A stretch of DNA of 14,945 nucleotides from Saprospiraceae bacterium. GTDB taxonomy: Bacteria; Bacteroidota; Bacteroidia; Chitinophagales; Saprospiraceae. The first letter of the stretch is position 1; each line of letters begins with the position of its first letter. Where the stretch lies: positions 1 through 14,945 of the forward strand of contig JAJDFU010000264.1 of NCBI GenBank assembly GCA_020528935.1, written 5' to 3'. Under the pieces are notes generated by a model. It saw only the letters and a program-made list of their open reading frames with translations. It ran no database searches and was not told the DNA's origin. Positions 5,874-12,689 of the stretch are shown here, one piece after another. The position numbers were made by a program, and so were the translations under genes.

Positions 5874-6917
5874 CTATCCCGGCAGGGATTCCAGTTTTTT
5901 CTTGTCCAGGATGTGAATGGCCCCACCGCTGATCTGGATGTAGCCGTCTTCCTTAAATTCGGTGAGCATGCGGATCACGCTTTCCTTGGCCGTACCCACG
6001 ATCCGGGCCAGGTCGTCGCGCAGAATGCTGATGTCTTCCTTGCCCTCCTTTTCGCTGAGGTAGAGCAGGGCATTGGCCACGCGGCGACGCACCGAGTTAT
6101 AGGCCAGGTTGAGCAACTGTTCTTCCGTAGTGGTCACGTTGTTGGCCAGCATTTTGATGAGTTGGGAGGCTACATCGCGATTGGCGTGCAGCAGCTTGTT
6201 GAAGTCCTCCTTGGGAATGAGGTGCAGTTCGGTATCCTCCAGGGCGGCAGCCGATTCGGTGTAGCGCTCGTCCTTGATGAGGTCGAGATAGCCGAAAAAC
6301 TCGCCCGGCCCGTGCAGGGCAATGATGTACTCCTTGCCCTCTTCATTCGTTTTGAACACCTTCACTTTGCCCAACTTCACGAAATAGAGATAGCGGGGGT
6401 ACTCCTCCTCCTCGAAGATGAGCTCCCGCTTTTTGAACAGTTTGGTGCGGCGATCTTCGGAAAGTTTGAGGAGTTCTTCGTAGCCCTTGGCCTCGTTAAT
6501 GAAGGCGCTGAGCCCCTGCTCCGTCTTGTCGAACTGTTTGCGCAGCTGTTCGTTTTTGGCCAGCCGCGTCTCGATGACCCGCAGGAGTTCGTCCTTGTAA
6601 AAAGGCTTGGTGATGTAATCGTCGGCGCCCAGGTTCATACCGCGACGGAAGTCGCTTTTTTCGGCTTTTGCCGTCAGAAAGATGAAGGGCACACCGGCCG
6701 TCTGGGGCTTCTTGCTCAGGATATTGAGCACGCCGAAACCGTCGAGCACCGGCATCATGATATCGCAAAGGATGAGATCGGGGGTATGGGCCAGGGCTTT
6801 CTCCACGCCGGCCTTGCCGTTCTCGGCTGCTTCCACCTCAAAGCCCGAGAGTTCCAGGATCTCTTCCAGGTTTTCCCGCACTTCGGGATTATCTTCGATC
6901 ACGAGTATGCGTTTCAT
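5874..6917 (-). CDS. Response regulator fused to a CRP/FNR-type transcription factor
   Basis: A 347-aa cytoplasmic regulator with three parts. Residues 1-120 are a receiver domain with acidic E8/D9, phosphoacceptor D52 (CDIMMP), T82 and K104 (TKPF). Residues of about 150-260 are a cyclic-nucleotide-binding-type beta roll (RYLYFVKLGKVKVFK, GPGEFFGYLDLI). The Arg-Thr/Ser phosphate-binding signature expected for cAMP is not seen. The only cysteine is C51, so no FNR-type iron-sulfur cluster is possible. Residues of about 265-335 are a winged HTH with recognition helix AKESVIRMLTEF; E312 and R316 occupy the base-contacting Glu/Arg positions of CRP and FNR. Phosphorylation of the receiver therefore probably replaces ligand binding as the activating input. 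The gene starts 3 nt after the kinase stop codon, so the two are almost certainly co-transcribed. Likely targets are the neighbouring stress genes. Confidence 0.9.
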   Translation of the reverse strand: MKRILVIEDNPEVRENLEEILELSGFEVEAAENGKAGVEKALAHTPDLILCDIMMPVLDGFGVLNILSKKPQTAGVPFIFLTAKAEKSDFRRGMNLGADDYITKPFYKDELLRVIETRLAKNEQLRKQFDKTEQGLSAFINEAKGYEELLKLSEDRRTKLFKKRELIFEEEEYPRYLYFVKLGKVKVFKTNEEGKEYIIALHGPGEFFGYLDLIKDERYTESAAALEDTELHLIPKEDFNKLLHANRDVASQLIKMLANNVTTTEEQLLNLAYNSVRRRVANALLYLSEKEGKEDISILRDDLARIVGTAKESVIRMLTEFKEDGYIQISGGAIHILDKKKLESLPG

Positions 6918-6920
6918 TGG

Positions 6921-8621
6921 TCAGGAATTTTGGCTAGGTCTCTGTCCGGAATGATATTGCAGGGGGATGTTCACCCAAAAGGTAGTGCCCCGTTCCGGCA
7001 CACTTTCAAAGCGAATGTCGCCTTCCATGAGTTCTACATAGCGCTTTACGATGTTCAACCCCAGGCCCGTACCCTGAATGTTCTCCACGTTGTGGGCCCG
7101 GAAAAAACGGGTGAACAGGTATTGCTGCTCCTCCTCGGGAATTCCGATGCCCCGGTCTTCGATGGCGATTTGCAGATACCCGTCTTTCAGGCTTACGTCA
7201 CATCGTATGGACTGTTTTTCTCCGGAGTATTTAATGGCATTGGACAGCAGGTTGAGCAGGATGTTCTTCAGAAACTTTTTGTCCAGCACCACTTCCACCT
7301 GCGGCATGGGCAGTTGGTGCTGAATGCGCTGCCCCCGCTTGAGCAACCCCTGCACCTCGTCCAGGATCTCTTCAAAGAAGGTGTGCAGCTCAAACCGCAC
7401 GGGCTGGTGCTCGATCTTGCCTTCCTCCAGGCGGCTGAGGGAAAGGAAGTCGTTCAATATATTGGTGAGGTTGGCTACGGCCGTCTTGATACGGGTAATG
7501 TGTTTCAGGCGCTTTTCCTGCTGATCTTCCCGGGTATAGGCCTCCACCAGGTCGGCCGAAGAAAGGATGGTGCTCAGCGGGGTGCGAAACTCGTGGGAGG
7601 CCATGGATACGAAGCGCGACTTGAGCGCGCTCAGTTCTTTTTCCTTTTCGAAGGCCTTGCGCAGCTCGGCCTCGTTTTTGCGCAGGGCCTCTTCGGCCGC
7701 ACGGCGCTCGCGCACCTCGTATTCCAGTTGCTGATTGATATTCAACAGCTGATTCACGGCGCTCGCCAGTTCTTCGGTGCGCTGGTCCACCCGTTCTTCC
7801 AGTTCGGCATTCAGCTTTTTGATGTGTGCTTCCGCGCGGTGCTGCTCGGTGATATCAATGCCGGATGTGATCATTCGGCTGATCGCGCCGTGTTCGTCCG
7901 TCAGGGCCGTGTTGTGCCAGGCAATGACGTGTTCCTGTTGTTGGCCATCGGTACTGCGGGTTTCGAGGTAGTTCTCAAAAGGGATCTCCCCCTTCATCAT
8001 GCGGCGGTAAAAGGAGGTTTGTTGGGCTTTGGTCTCTTCCGGCAAAATGAGGTCGAGCCAGTTCTTACCCTGCAGGTCGGATTCCGGCAGGCGAAGGAAA
8101 GCGGCTGCTTTTTTATTGGCTTCCAGGATATTGCCCTCTGCGTCCAGCACTACGTTGAGGGTATTGGCCATGTCGAAGTACGTGCGGGTTTTTTCTTTTT
8201 CTTCCAGCAGGTCCCGTTCGGCCTTCTTTTGCTGGGTGAGGTCGTGGATGATCCCCGTAAAGATGACGCGATCGGCCAGGTGGGCTTCGCTAATGGACAG
8301 CCGGAAGGGAAAGAGGCTGCCGTCCTTGCGCCGTCCTTCCACCTCCCGGCCAATACCGATGATGTGCCGCTCGCCGGTGCGGCGATAGCGCTCCAGGTAG
8401 CCGTCGTGCTGCTGGTGGTGCGGTTCGGGCATCAGAATGCGCACATTCCGGCCGATCATTTCCTCCGGATCGTAGCCGAACAGATCGGCAGCGGCCTGGT
8501 TGACCATCTCCATGCGGCCACCGGCATCGATCACGATAATGCCGTCGATGGCCGAACGGAAAACGGCATCCAGCCGAAGCACAGCCTCAGCCTGTTGTTG
8601 CGGATGGAGTGGTTGCTTCAA
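6921..8621 (-). CDS. Soluble PAS-PAS sensor histidine kinase with FixL-like haem pocket
   Basis: A 566-aa kinase without transmembrane segments. PAS 1 (about residues 12-128) closely follows the FixL haem-PAS sequence: GRNVRILMPEP, HDGYLERYRRTGERHIIGIG and RRKDGS.FP. His72 matches the FixL haem-ligating histidine (B. japonicum H200). R78, H86 and R92 match R206, H214 and R220, which line the haem pocket and signal O2 binding. PAS 2 spans about 145-260, a coiled coil about 260-335, HisKA has phospho-His343 (SHEFRTPL), and the ATPase has the N-box around N461, DRGIGIPE and GTGLGL. The predicted role is a cytoplasmic oxygen (or NO/CO) sensor that phosphorylates the adjacent receiver-CRP protein. 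The start is a TTG at 8621: the frame is open upstream to a stop near 8667 without any ATG, and GGGGA precedes the TTG. Haem binding is inferred, not proven. Confidence 0.88.
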   Translation of the reverse strand: MKQPLHPQQQAEAVLRLDAVFRSAIDGIIVIDAGGRMEMVNQAAADLFGYDPEEMIGRNVRILMPEPHHQQHDGYLERYRRTGERHIIGIGREVEGRRKDGSLFPFRLSISEAHLADRVIFTGIIHDLTQQKKAERDLLEEKEKTRTYFDMANTLNVVLDAEGNILEANKKAAAFLRLPESDLQGKNWLDLILPEETKAQQTSFYRRMMKGEIPFENYLETRSTDGQQQEHVIAWHNTALTDEHGAISRMITSGIDITEQHRAEAHIKKLNAELEERVDQRTEELASAVNQLLNINQQLEYEVRERRAAEEALRKNEAELRKAFEKEKELSALKSRFVSMASHEFRTPLSTILSSADLVEAYTREDQQEKRLKHITRIKTAVANLTNILNDFLSLSRLEEGKIEHQPVRFELHTFFEEILDEVQGLLKRGQRIQHQLPMPQVEVVLDKKFLKNILLNLLSNAIKYSGEKQSIRCDVSLKDGYLQIAIEDRGIGIPEEEQQYLFTRFFRAHNVENIQGTGLGLNIVKRYVELMEGDIRFESVPERGTTFWVNIPLQYHSGQRPSQNS

Positions 8622-8689
8622 TTTCCCCGGCGATTTGTCCGTCAGCGGGCAATCAAGGTAGCAATTCTACTGAAAAATCATTTTACCGG

Positions 8690-8703
8690 ATGACAAAAAT
8701 CAT
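8690..8703. promoter_or_regulatory. Candidate CRP/FNR-like site between the kinase and USP genes
   Basis: ATGA (8690-8693) and TCAT (8700-8703) form an inverted repeat with 6 nt between, the same geometry as the FNR consensus TTGA-N6-TCAA. It lies in the divergent gap between the kinase start (8621) and the USP start (8791). The right part belongs to a direct repeat: AAAAATCATT occurs at 8673-8682 and 8695-8704, 22 bp (two helical turns) apart. A TAGAATTG box (8669-8662, minus strand) is a possible -7 element for the kinase operon, which would place the site near -39. Tentative. Confidence 0.35.
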
Positions 8704-8790
8704 TAAAGCCCGGAGCCTTTTAGAGGATCTTGCGCCCAGGCTTCTGTACGGCCGGAATGCCTCCTGATTGTCAAATACCCGAGTGTACGT

Positions 8791-9912
8791 ATGAATCCAA
8801 AGCGGTCTTCTGAACACCCCCGCATTGAGCTGCTAGGCATAGGATCGGCTCGGCACCGGGCATTTAGGGCCAATTTGGAAGAAGCCCTGCAGGCCTTGCA
8901 TTTGTCCATCCCCATACAGGAGGTTTCCGAAATCTCCGCCTTACTTCAATACGACATCTCCGGCATCCCCGCCCTGGTGATCAACGGGAAAGTGGTCTTT
9001 CAAAAGGTTCTGCCCAGCGTGGAGGATTTCAAGATCGTGCTCAGCGTGCTGCTTCAACCGGAGAACGGCCACTTTGAGCTGCAGCAGTTGGTCGTGCCCA
9101 CGGATTTCTCCGAATTGGCGGACAACGCTTACCAATTCGCCCTGGACCTGGCCCGCGAACAAGATGCGTCCGTACAGCTCATCCACATTCACCAACCCAA
9201 GGCTACCGTACCGAGCATGCCCCAGCCGGCCTCCGATCAGGTGGAACTGCTCAATCAGAAGCGCAACCTCATGCGGCGGCGCATCAGCGGGGAGCACGAT
9301 TCCCTTTACCCCAATCCGGAAGGGGTTCGCGTAGAAGACCTCATCATTACCGGTTCGGTGGTGGAAGAGCTCAAAAGCCTTTCCCGCCTGGGCCAAACCG
9401 ACCTCATCCTGATGGGCACTACGGGAGAGAACCGCGCCAATGGCCGCCTGTGGGGAAGCATCTCCTCCACGGTGGCCCGCAAAGCGGCCTGTCCGGTTTT
9501 GCTCGTGCCGCCATTCGTGCGGTATCAGGGCTTTTCCCGGATCGTGTATGCGAGCAACTTCCAGCCGGGCGAGGAGCACATCTGGCCCCAGGTGATGGAA
9601 TGGGCCGCCCGGTTCGGAGCGGACGTACACTTTGTACACATTGAAGAAGCCGAACTGCACGGCTATTCGGTGCAGCGCACCTCCAGCGGATACTTTCCCA
9701 ACGCCGGCCGGCCGCTCTTCCACCTGGCCACGGTGGACAGCAACGATATGCTGGACGGCCTCAGCCAGTATGCCGAAGATCAGCAGGCCGATCTGCTCAT
9801 CATGGCCACGCCGCACCGTCGCTTCCTGGAGGACTGGTTCCACCGGAGCGCCACCCGCCGCGTGATCTTCAACACAGCCATCCCCCTCATGGTAATGCAT
9901 TTTAATGGCTGA
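8791..9912 (+). CDS. Thioredoxin-like domain fused to tandem universal stress protein domains
   Basis: A 373-aa cytoplasmic protein. Residues 11-90 resemble the small thioredoxin_3/MTH895 family (RIELLGIG..., GIPALVINGKVVFQKVLPSVEDF). Where that family has the CxxC of GxGCxxC, this protein has S19-A-R-H22, so both catalytic cysteines are gone and the domain cannot do dithiol chemistry. USP domain A (about 95-235) begins LVVPTDFSELADNAYQFA and has an intact ATP-binding signature, G209-T-T-G212-x9-G222-S223. USP domain B (about 240-373) is degenerate, with ATPHRR...FHRSATRR in place of the glycines. USPs bind ATP or act as stress-signalling partners; the N-terminal fold may be a partner-binding or sensing module. 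The ATG at 8791 gives the full thioredoxin fold. The gene is divergent from the two-component operon and is first in the plus-strand stress series. Confidence 0.88.
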   Translation: MNPKRSSEHPRIELLGIGSARHRAFRANLEEALQALHLSIPIQEVSEISALLQYDISGIPALVINGKVVFQKVLPSVEDFKIVLSVLLQPENGHFELQQLVVPTDFSELADNAYQFALDLAREQDASVQLIHIHQPKATVPSMPQPASDQVELLNQKRNLMRRRISGEHDSLYPNPEGVRVEDLIITGSVVEELKSLSRLGQTDLILMGTTGENRANGRLWGSISSTVARKAACPVLLVPPFVRYQGFSRIVYASNFQPGEEHIWPQVMEWAARFGADVHFVHIEEAELHGYSVQRTSSGYFPNAGRPLFHLATVDSNDMLDGLSQYAEDQQADLLIMATPHRRFLEDWFHRSATRRVIFNTAIPLMVMHFNG

Positions 9913-9926
9913 TCCCAGCCCCTTTT
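9907..9926 (+). terminator. Weak terminator-like hairpin at the end of the first USP gene
   Basis: GGCTG (9907-9911) pairs with CAGCC (9916-9920) around ATCC and is followed by CCTTTT. It overlaps the stop codon at 9910-9912. A second stem, CCCCTT (9919-9924) with AAGGGG (9939-9944), overlaps it. Just downstream, TACTTTG at 9954-9960 is a possible -7 box for the next USP gene, one base shorter than consensus. Confidence 0.35.
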
Positions 9927-10031
9927 CGCTTCGCGTTTAAGGGGAAAAAAACGTACTTTGTGGCAAATCCCGACCGCCCAAAGGGACGCCATACACGGGA
10001 AACCGATAACCTAAACACCCCTGGTACGCAC

Positions 10032-10844
10032 ATGATGAAAAAGGTGCTCGTTCCCACCGACTTTACCCGCAAGCTGCGCAGCGCACAGCCGTTCCTCCTG
10101 GAAATTGCCAATCATTTTGGCGCGCACATCACCCTGCTTCACGCCTACGATGTGGTCTCTTCGGCCAGTACGTTCAAATCCGTGGACCGCTATATGCGCG
10201 AGGATGCGGCACAGGAAATGCTGCAGATCATTCAGGAAATCGAACCCAAACTGACCGGGGGGTCTACGATCAACAGTAAGGTCGTACAGGGAGAAGCCAT
10301 TTCCGCCATCGTGGATGTGGCCGAAAACGAAGATTACGACCTCATACTCATGGGCATTGACGGAGCCGAAGGCCTGGAAGCCCTTCTGGTGGGCAGCCAC
10401 TCCAACAAGGTGATCAACCGCACGTTCAAGCCGGTGATGACCGTGCCGGAGGGCTACTCCTTCGATGGCTTCAAGACGGTCATCATGGCCGTTGACAGCC
10501 TCCGTATTTCTTCGGAAGACGTACTCAAACCCTTGCTGGCTATCCTTCAGGTGTTCCCCGTTCAGCTGGTCATTTACCACAAGGATACCGGCGATGGCGC
10601 AGCCCCCGATATGGAAGAGTATTTCAAGGGCATGACCTACGAACTGGTCAACGACAAGGTGGAGGACGACGAGTCTCTGGCCGAGAGCATAGCCGAATTC
10701 GCCGACGAACGCCAAGCCGACCTGCTGGTGGTCCTGCGACGCGAAAAGAACTTTTTCCAACGCCTGTTCCAGGGCAGCGTGACCTCCAAAATGATCTTCG
10801 AAAGCCACGTGCCCCTGCTGGTCCTGCACGACAGTGGGAAATAA
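10032..10844 (+). CDS. Tandem-domain universal stress protein
   Basis: A 270-aa protein of two USP domains. Domain A starts MMKKVLVPTDFTRKLRSAQ and carries a complete ATP-binding signature, G108-I-D-G111-x9-G121-S122. Domain B (about 145-270, starting DGFKTVIMAVD) is degenerate, reading LRREKNFFQRLFQGSVTSK before the final PLLVLHD strand. Only the first domain should therefore bind ATP. The start is the ATG at 10032 (or the adjacent ATG at 10035); an upstream GTG at 9960 would add 24 residues with no USP similarity and overlaps the probable promoter. It is the second gene of the plus-strand stress series, separated from its neighbours by 119 and 184 bp, so it probably has its own promoter. 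Family assignment is secure; the physiological trigger is inferred from context. Confidence 0.9.
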   Translation: MMKKVLVPTDFTRKLRSAQPFLLEIANHFGAHITLLHAYDVVSSASTFKSVDRYMREDAAQEMLQIIQEIEPKLTGGSTINSKVVQGEAISAIVDVAENEDYDLILMGIDGAEGLEALLVGSHSNKVINRTFKPVMTVPEGYSFDGFKTVIMAVDSLRISSEDVLKPLLAILQVFPVQLVIYHKDTGDGAAPDMEEYFKGMTYELVNDKVEDDESLAESIAEFADERQADLLVVLRREKNFFQRLFQGSVTSKMIFESHVPLLVLHDSGK

Positions 10845-10875
10845 GCGCCACATCCTGCCGCGGAAGGAACGGCAT

Positions 10876-10911
10876 GCACGCTCCTCGCGCTTCTTCCGTG
10901 CTCCGGTTTTT
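10876..10911 (+). terminator. Candidate terminator between USP and hsp20 genes
   Basis: GCACG (10876-10880) pairs with CGTGC (10897-10901), with a competing CGGAAG (10861-10866) / CTTCCG (10893-10898) stem, followed by TCCGG and TTTTT (10907-10911). The loop is long and the position of the U-tract is not ideal, so the call is moderate to weak. Confidence 0.35.
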
Positions 10912-10960
10912 CCGTTCGCTCTTTCCGTTCCCGTTTCCTGATAAATGTCAACGCCCGCCA

Positions 10961-10974
10961 TTGATATCCATCAT
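10961..10974 (+). promoter_or_regulatory. FNR-like operator upstream of hsp20
   Basis: TTGAT-ATCC-ATCAT matches the FNR consensus TTGAT-N4-ATCAA at 9 of 10 defined bases. It is nested in a longer inverted repeat, GCCCGCCA (10953-10960) / TGGCGGGC (10977-10984). Its centre (10967.5) lies about 41 bp upstream of the transcription start predicted from the TAGCTTTG box, the classic class II activator position. The neighbouring receiver-CRP protein, which keeps the Glu/Arg DNA-contact residues, is the natural candidate to bind it. Confidence 0.55.
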
Positions 10975-10996
10975 GGTGGCGGGCAAGGGCTTTGGG

Positions 10997-11004
10997 TAGC
11001 TTTG
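10997..11004 (+). promoter_or_regulatory. Bacteroidota -7 promoter box of hsp20
   Basis: TAGCTTTG is a perfect match to TAnnTTTG and lies 25 bp before the hsp20 ATG, giving a predicted leader of about 20 nt. No TTG occurs at the normal -33 distance; the FNR-like site occupies the adjacent upstream DNA. This fits an activator-dependent promoter. Confidence 0.6.
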
Positions 11005-11028
11005 GTAGTGAACCAAAAACCTGAGATT

Positions 11029-11460
11029 ATGGCACTCCCAAATCGCTATTCGTTTCCCACATTAGCCGATATGGTGGAAAACTTTTTCGGTGCAGACGAC
11101 GACATGCAGCGCTTTTGGGATCGAAGCCCGAAAGTACCTGCCGTAAATGTTTCAGAGACCGAGAATGGCTACCAACTGGAAGTGGCTGCCCCCGGCATGA
11201 ACAAGGATGATTTTGAGGTAGAAGTCAAGGACGGCGTACTCACTATCAGCTCGGAATCTCGTTCGGAAAAGGAAGAAGAATCCGAGAAGTACACCCGCCG
11301 GGAGTTTAGCTACAGCGCTTTCAAGCGCTCCTTCGTATTGCCGGAAGAAGTAGAGGCCGAACAGATAAAGGCCAGCTACCGCGACGGCATATTGTATCTG
11401 GACTTGCCCAAAAAGGCAATTCCCGAAGCGAAGCCTGTAAAGCGCATTGATATTCACTAA
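11029..11460 (+). CDS. Small heat shock protein, Hsp20/alpha-crystallin family
   Basis: A 143-aa cytoplasmic holdase chaperone that binds unfolding proteins without ATP. An N-terminal arm (MALPNRYSFPTLADMVENFF) leads to a complete alpha-crystallin domain: PAVNVSETENGYQLEVAAPG, KDDFEVEVKDGVLTIS, a charged loop (SRSEKEEESEKYTRREF), the FKRSFVLPEEVE strand and SYRDGILYLDLPKK. The short tail ends VKRIDIH, with the I-x-I-like motif used in oligomer assembly. The ATG at 11029 is chosen over a start at 10945 because the promoter box and operator-like palindrome lie between them and the upstream 28 residues have no Hsp20 similarity. It sits among USP and CBS genes, the same gene classes found with hspX in the mycobacterial dormancy regulon. 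A GC-rich hairpin follows the stop codon. Confidence 0.94.
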   Translation: MALPNRYSFPTLADMVENFFGADDDMQRFWDRSPKVPAVNVSETENGYQLEVAAPGMNKDDFEVEVKDGVLTISSESRSEKEEESEKYTRREFSYSAFKRSFVLPEEVEAEQIKASYRDGILYLDLPKKAIPEAKPVKRIDIH

Positions 11461-11466
11461 TCCGGG

Positions 11467-11485
11467 CCGGGCATTCGCCCGGTTT
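11467..11485 (+). terminator. Hairpin after hsp20, possible partial terminator
   Basis: CCGGGC (11467-11472) pairs with GCCCGG (11477-11482) around ATTC and is followed by only TTT. It lies 7 bp after the hsp20 stop. With such a short U-tract it may allow read-through into the next gene, 18 bp on, giving lower expression of the distal genes or protecting the hsp20 message. Confidence 0.5.
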
Positions 11486-11502
11486 CCAATGACCTGTGCA
11501 CC

Positions 11503-12165
11503 ATGAAAGGTTCCTTCCTGATCGTACTCAGTTTTCCCTTAATCCTGCAGGCCAATATGCGCGATGCTGAGATCTTGCAGGCCATGGCCCGGTTTGACGA
11601 AGGCTTCGTGCCCATGTGGGTGCATGTAGAGGAAGGGCAATGGTGCGAAGCGGAAAAGGACATCTTCCGGGTGGAATTCCACTGGCAGCGACTGCTGCAC
11701 AACTACCTGCCCGGCGCTCCGGACTGGGCCTGCCGGGCCGACGAGGACCTGGGCAGTGCCTACCGCGCTGTTGATGCCGGCCGGTTGGAAGAAGCCGCCG
11801 AATTATTGGACGGTGTGCGCCGGGCCTTGCAGGACTACCGACAGCGGGAAGGACTGGATTACTTCCTGGATCCCTGGTGGACAGCCTGGGATGCGGCCGG
11901 CACCCTGGCCGAAAGGCCTTCTGCCCGCAACGCAAATCAGGCGGCGCATGCGCTGCAACAGCTCAGTGAGCAAGCGCGTGTGATTCCCTGGACCAACGTC
12001 AACGTTCAGGCGCTGCGCAGCCACCAGCGAAAAAGTGCGGCCCTGGCACGCAGGCTTCAGCAAAACCACAGGAATCAGAGCCGGATCCTCCAGCAACACC
12101 TGCTGAAGGGACTGGCCATACTCGGACGCGTGGAGGAGGATGCCCTCCGCTTTGCTTCTACTTGA
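11503..12165 (+). CDS. Unrecognised alpha-helical protein within the stress cluster
   Basis: A 220-aa protein that I cannot assign to a family. The ATG at 11503 gives a hydrophobic N-terminus (MKGSFLIVLSFPLILQAN) resembling a signal peptide or anchor; an alternative ATG at 11557 (MRDAEILQAMARF) would make it cytoplasmic. The body is almost entirely helical, rich in Ala, Leu, Gln and Arg. It has Trp/Cys motifs (GQWCEAEKD, GAPDWACRADEDL, LDPWWTAWD) and a long basic Gln-rich C-terminal helix (LARRLQQNHRNQSRILQQHL). Codon use and base composition match the neighbours, so it looks like a real, resident gene. It lies 42 bp after hsp20 and 34 bp before the first CBS gene, so it is probably part of the same transcript and induced with them. 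A four-helix-bundle or TPR-like fold is plausible but unproven. Confidence 0.7.
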   Translation: MKGSFLIVLSFPLILQANMRDAEILQAMARFDEGFVPMWVHVEEGQWCEAEKDIFRVEFHWQRLLHNYLPGAPDWACRADEDLGSAYRAVDAGRLEEAAELLDGVRRALQDYRQREGLDYFLDPWWTAWDAAGTLAERPSARNANQAAHALQQLSEQARVIPWTNVNVQALRSHQRKSAALARRLQQNHRNQSRILQQHLLKGLAILGRVEEDALRFAST

Positions 12166-12199
12166 GAACACCCAATTTGGACCACAAAAAGAAGATACC

Positions 12200-12637
12200 A
12201 TGAGACCGGACAAACCTATTCGCGATATTATGACCACCCGCCTGGTCACCGTTTCGGCGGAAACCCCCGCCATCGAAGTCAAAAAGATCTTTGAGGACAA
12301 CGATTTTCACCACCTTCCTGTTACGGAGCCGGGTGAACGCCTGATGGGGATCATCAGCAAAGAAGACGTTTTTCGCGTCGCCTATGTGCTTTCCATGACC
12401 ACTTCGGGCAAAACCTGGTCCGAAAAGGCCTATGAAAAACTTACTGCGCGCGATTTCATGACCGAATATCCGCTCGTGCTCGATCCGGATGACACCATCG
12501 GCCTGGCGGCTGACATTTTTATGGCGAACAAGTTCCATGCTTTGCCCATCATTGAAGATGAGCGCCTGGTGGGCCTGGTCACTACCCATGACCTGCTCAC
12601 TTACAGCTTCAGTTCGCCGGTGGGTGCCGAGGAGTGA
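12200..12637 (+). CDS. CBS-pair (Bateman) domain protein, first of two
   Basis: A 145-aa protein made only of a CBS pair. CBS1 runs from DIMTTRLVTVSAETPAIEV to GIISKEDVFRV, and CBS2 from DFMTEYPLVLDPDDTIGLA to GLVTTHDLLTYSF. Such pairs fold as a disc that binds adenine nucleotides (AMP, ATP, SAM) and report energy state. Stand-alone versions such as mycobacterial Hrp1 are induced in hypoxia, but their function is unknown. The ATG at 12200 is used; starting at 12140 would add 20 residues that overlap the previous gene and have no CBS similarity. It is 34 bp after the unrecognised helical gene and 52 bp before the second CBS gene, suggesting an operon. No cysteines are present, so a Hrp1-like metal site is not expected. 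Confidence 0.9.
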   Translation: MRPDKPIRDIMTTRLVTVSAETPAIEVKKIFEDNDFHHLPVTEPGERLMGIISKEDVFRVAYVLSMTTSGKTWSEKAYEKLTARDFMTEYPLVLDPDDTIGLAADIFMANKFHALPIIEDERLVGLVTTHDLLTYSFSSPVGAEE

Positions 12638-12689
12638 CCTCCCCCGCTGCCCGCCCGAGTGATTTGGAAACCCAAAAAAAACCGTGTCC

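Noticed and set aside
4781..5926. A 381-codon minus-strand frame opposite the SDR gene
   Set aside because: It is antisense to a classical SDR with all catalytic motifs.
5874..6917. True FNR or cAMP-CRP orthologue
   Set aside because: There is no cysteine cluster for iron-sulfur binding and no cAMP-binding Arg-Thr/Ser signature; a receiver domain is fused at the N-terminus.
5913..8693. A 926-codon plus-strand open frame opposite the kinase and response regulator
   Set aside because: It is the antisense of two well-supported genes. Its translation is low in family features, and long antisense frames are common in GC-rich coding DNA.
9919..9951. CCCCTT/AAGGGG hairpin with adjacent A-tract as a minus-strand terminator
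   Set aside because: On the minus strand the T-tract would precede the stem, not follow it, so it does not fit an intrinsic terminator, and no minus-strand gene ends there.
10945..11028. Longer N-terminus for Hsp20 starting at 10945
   Set aside because: The added residues lie over the operator-like palindrome and the TAGCTTTG promoter box and have no Hsp20 similarity.
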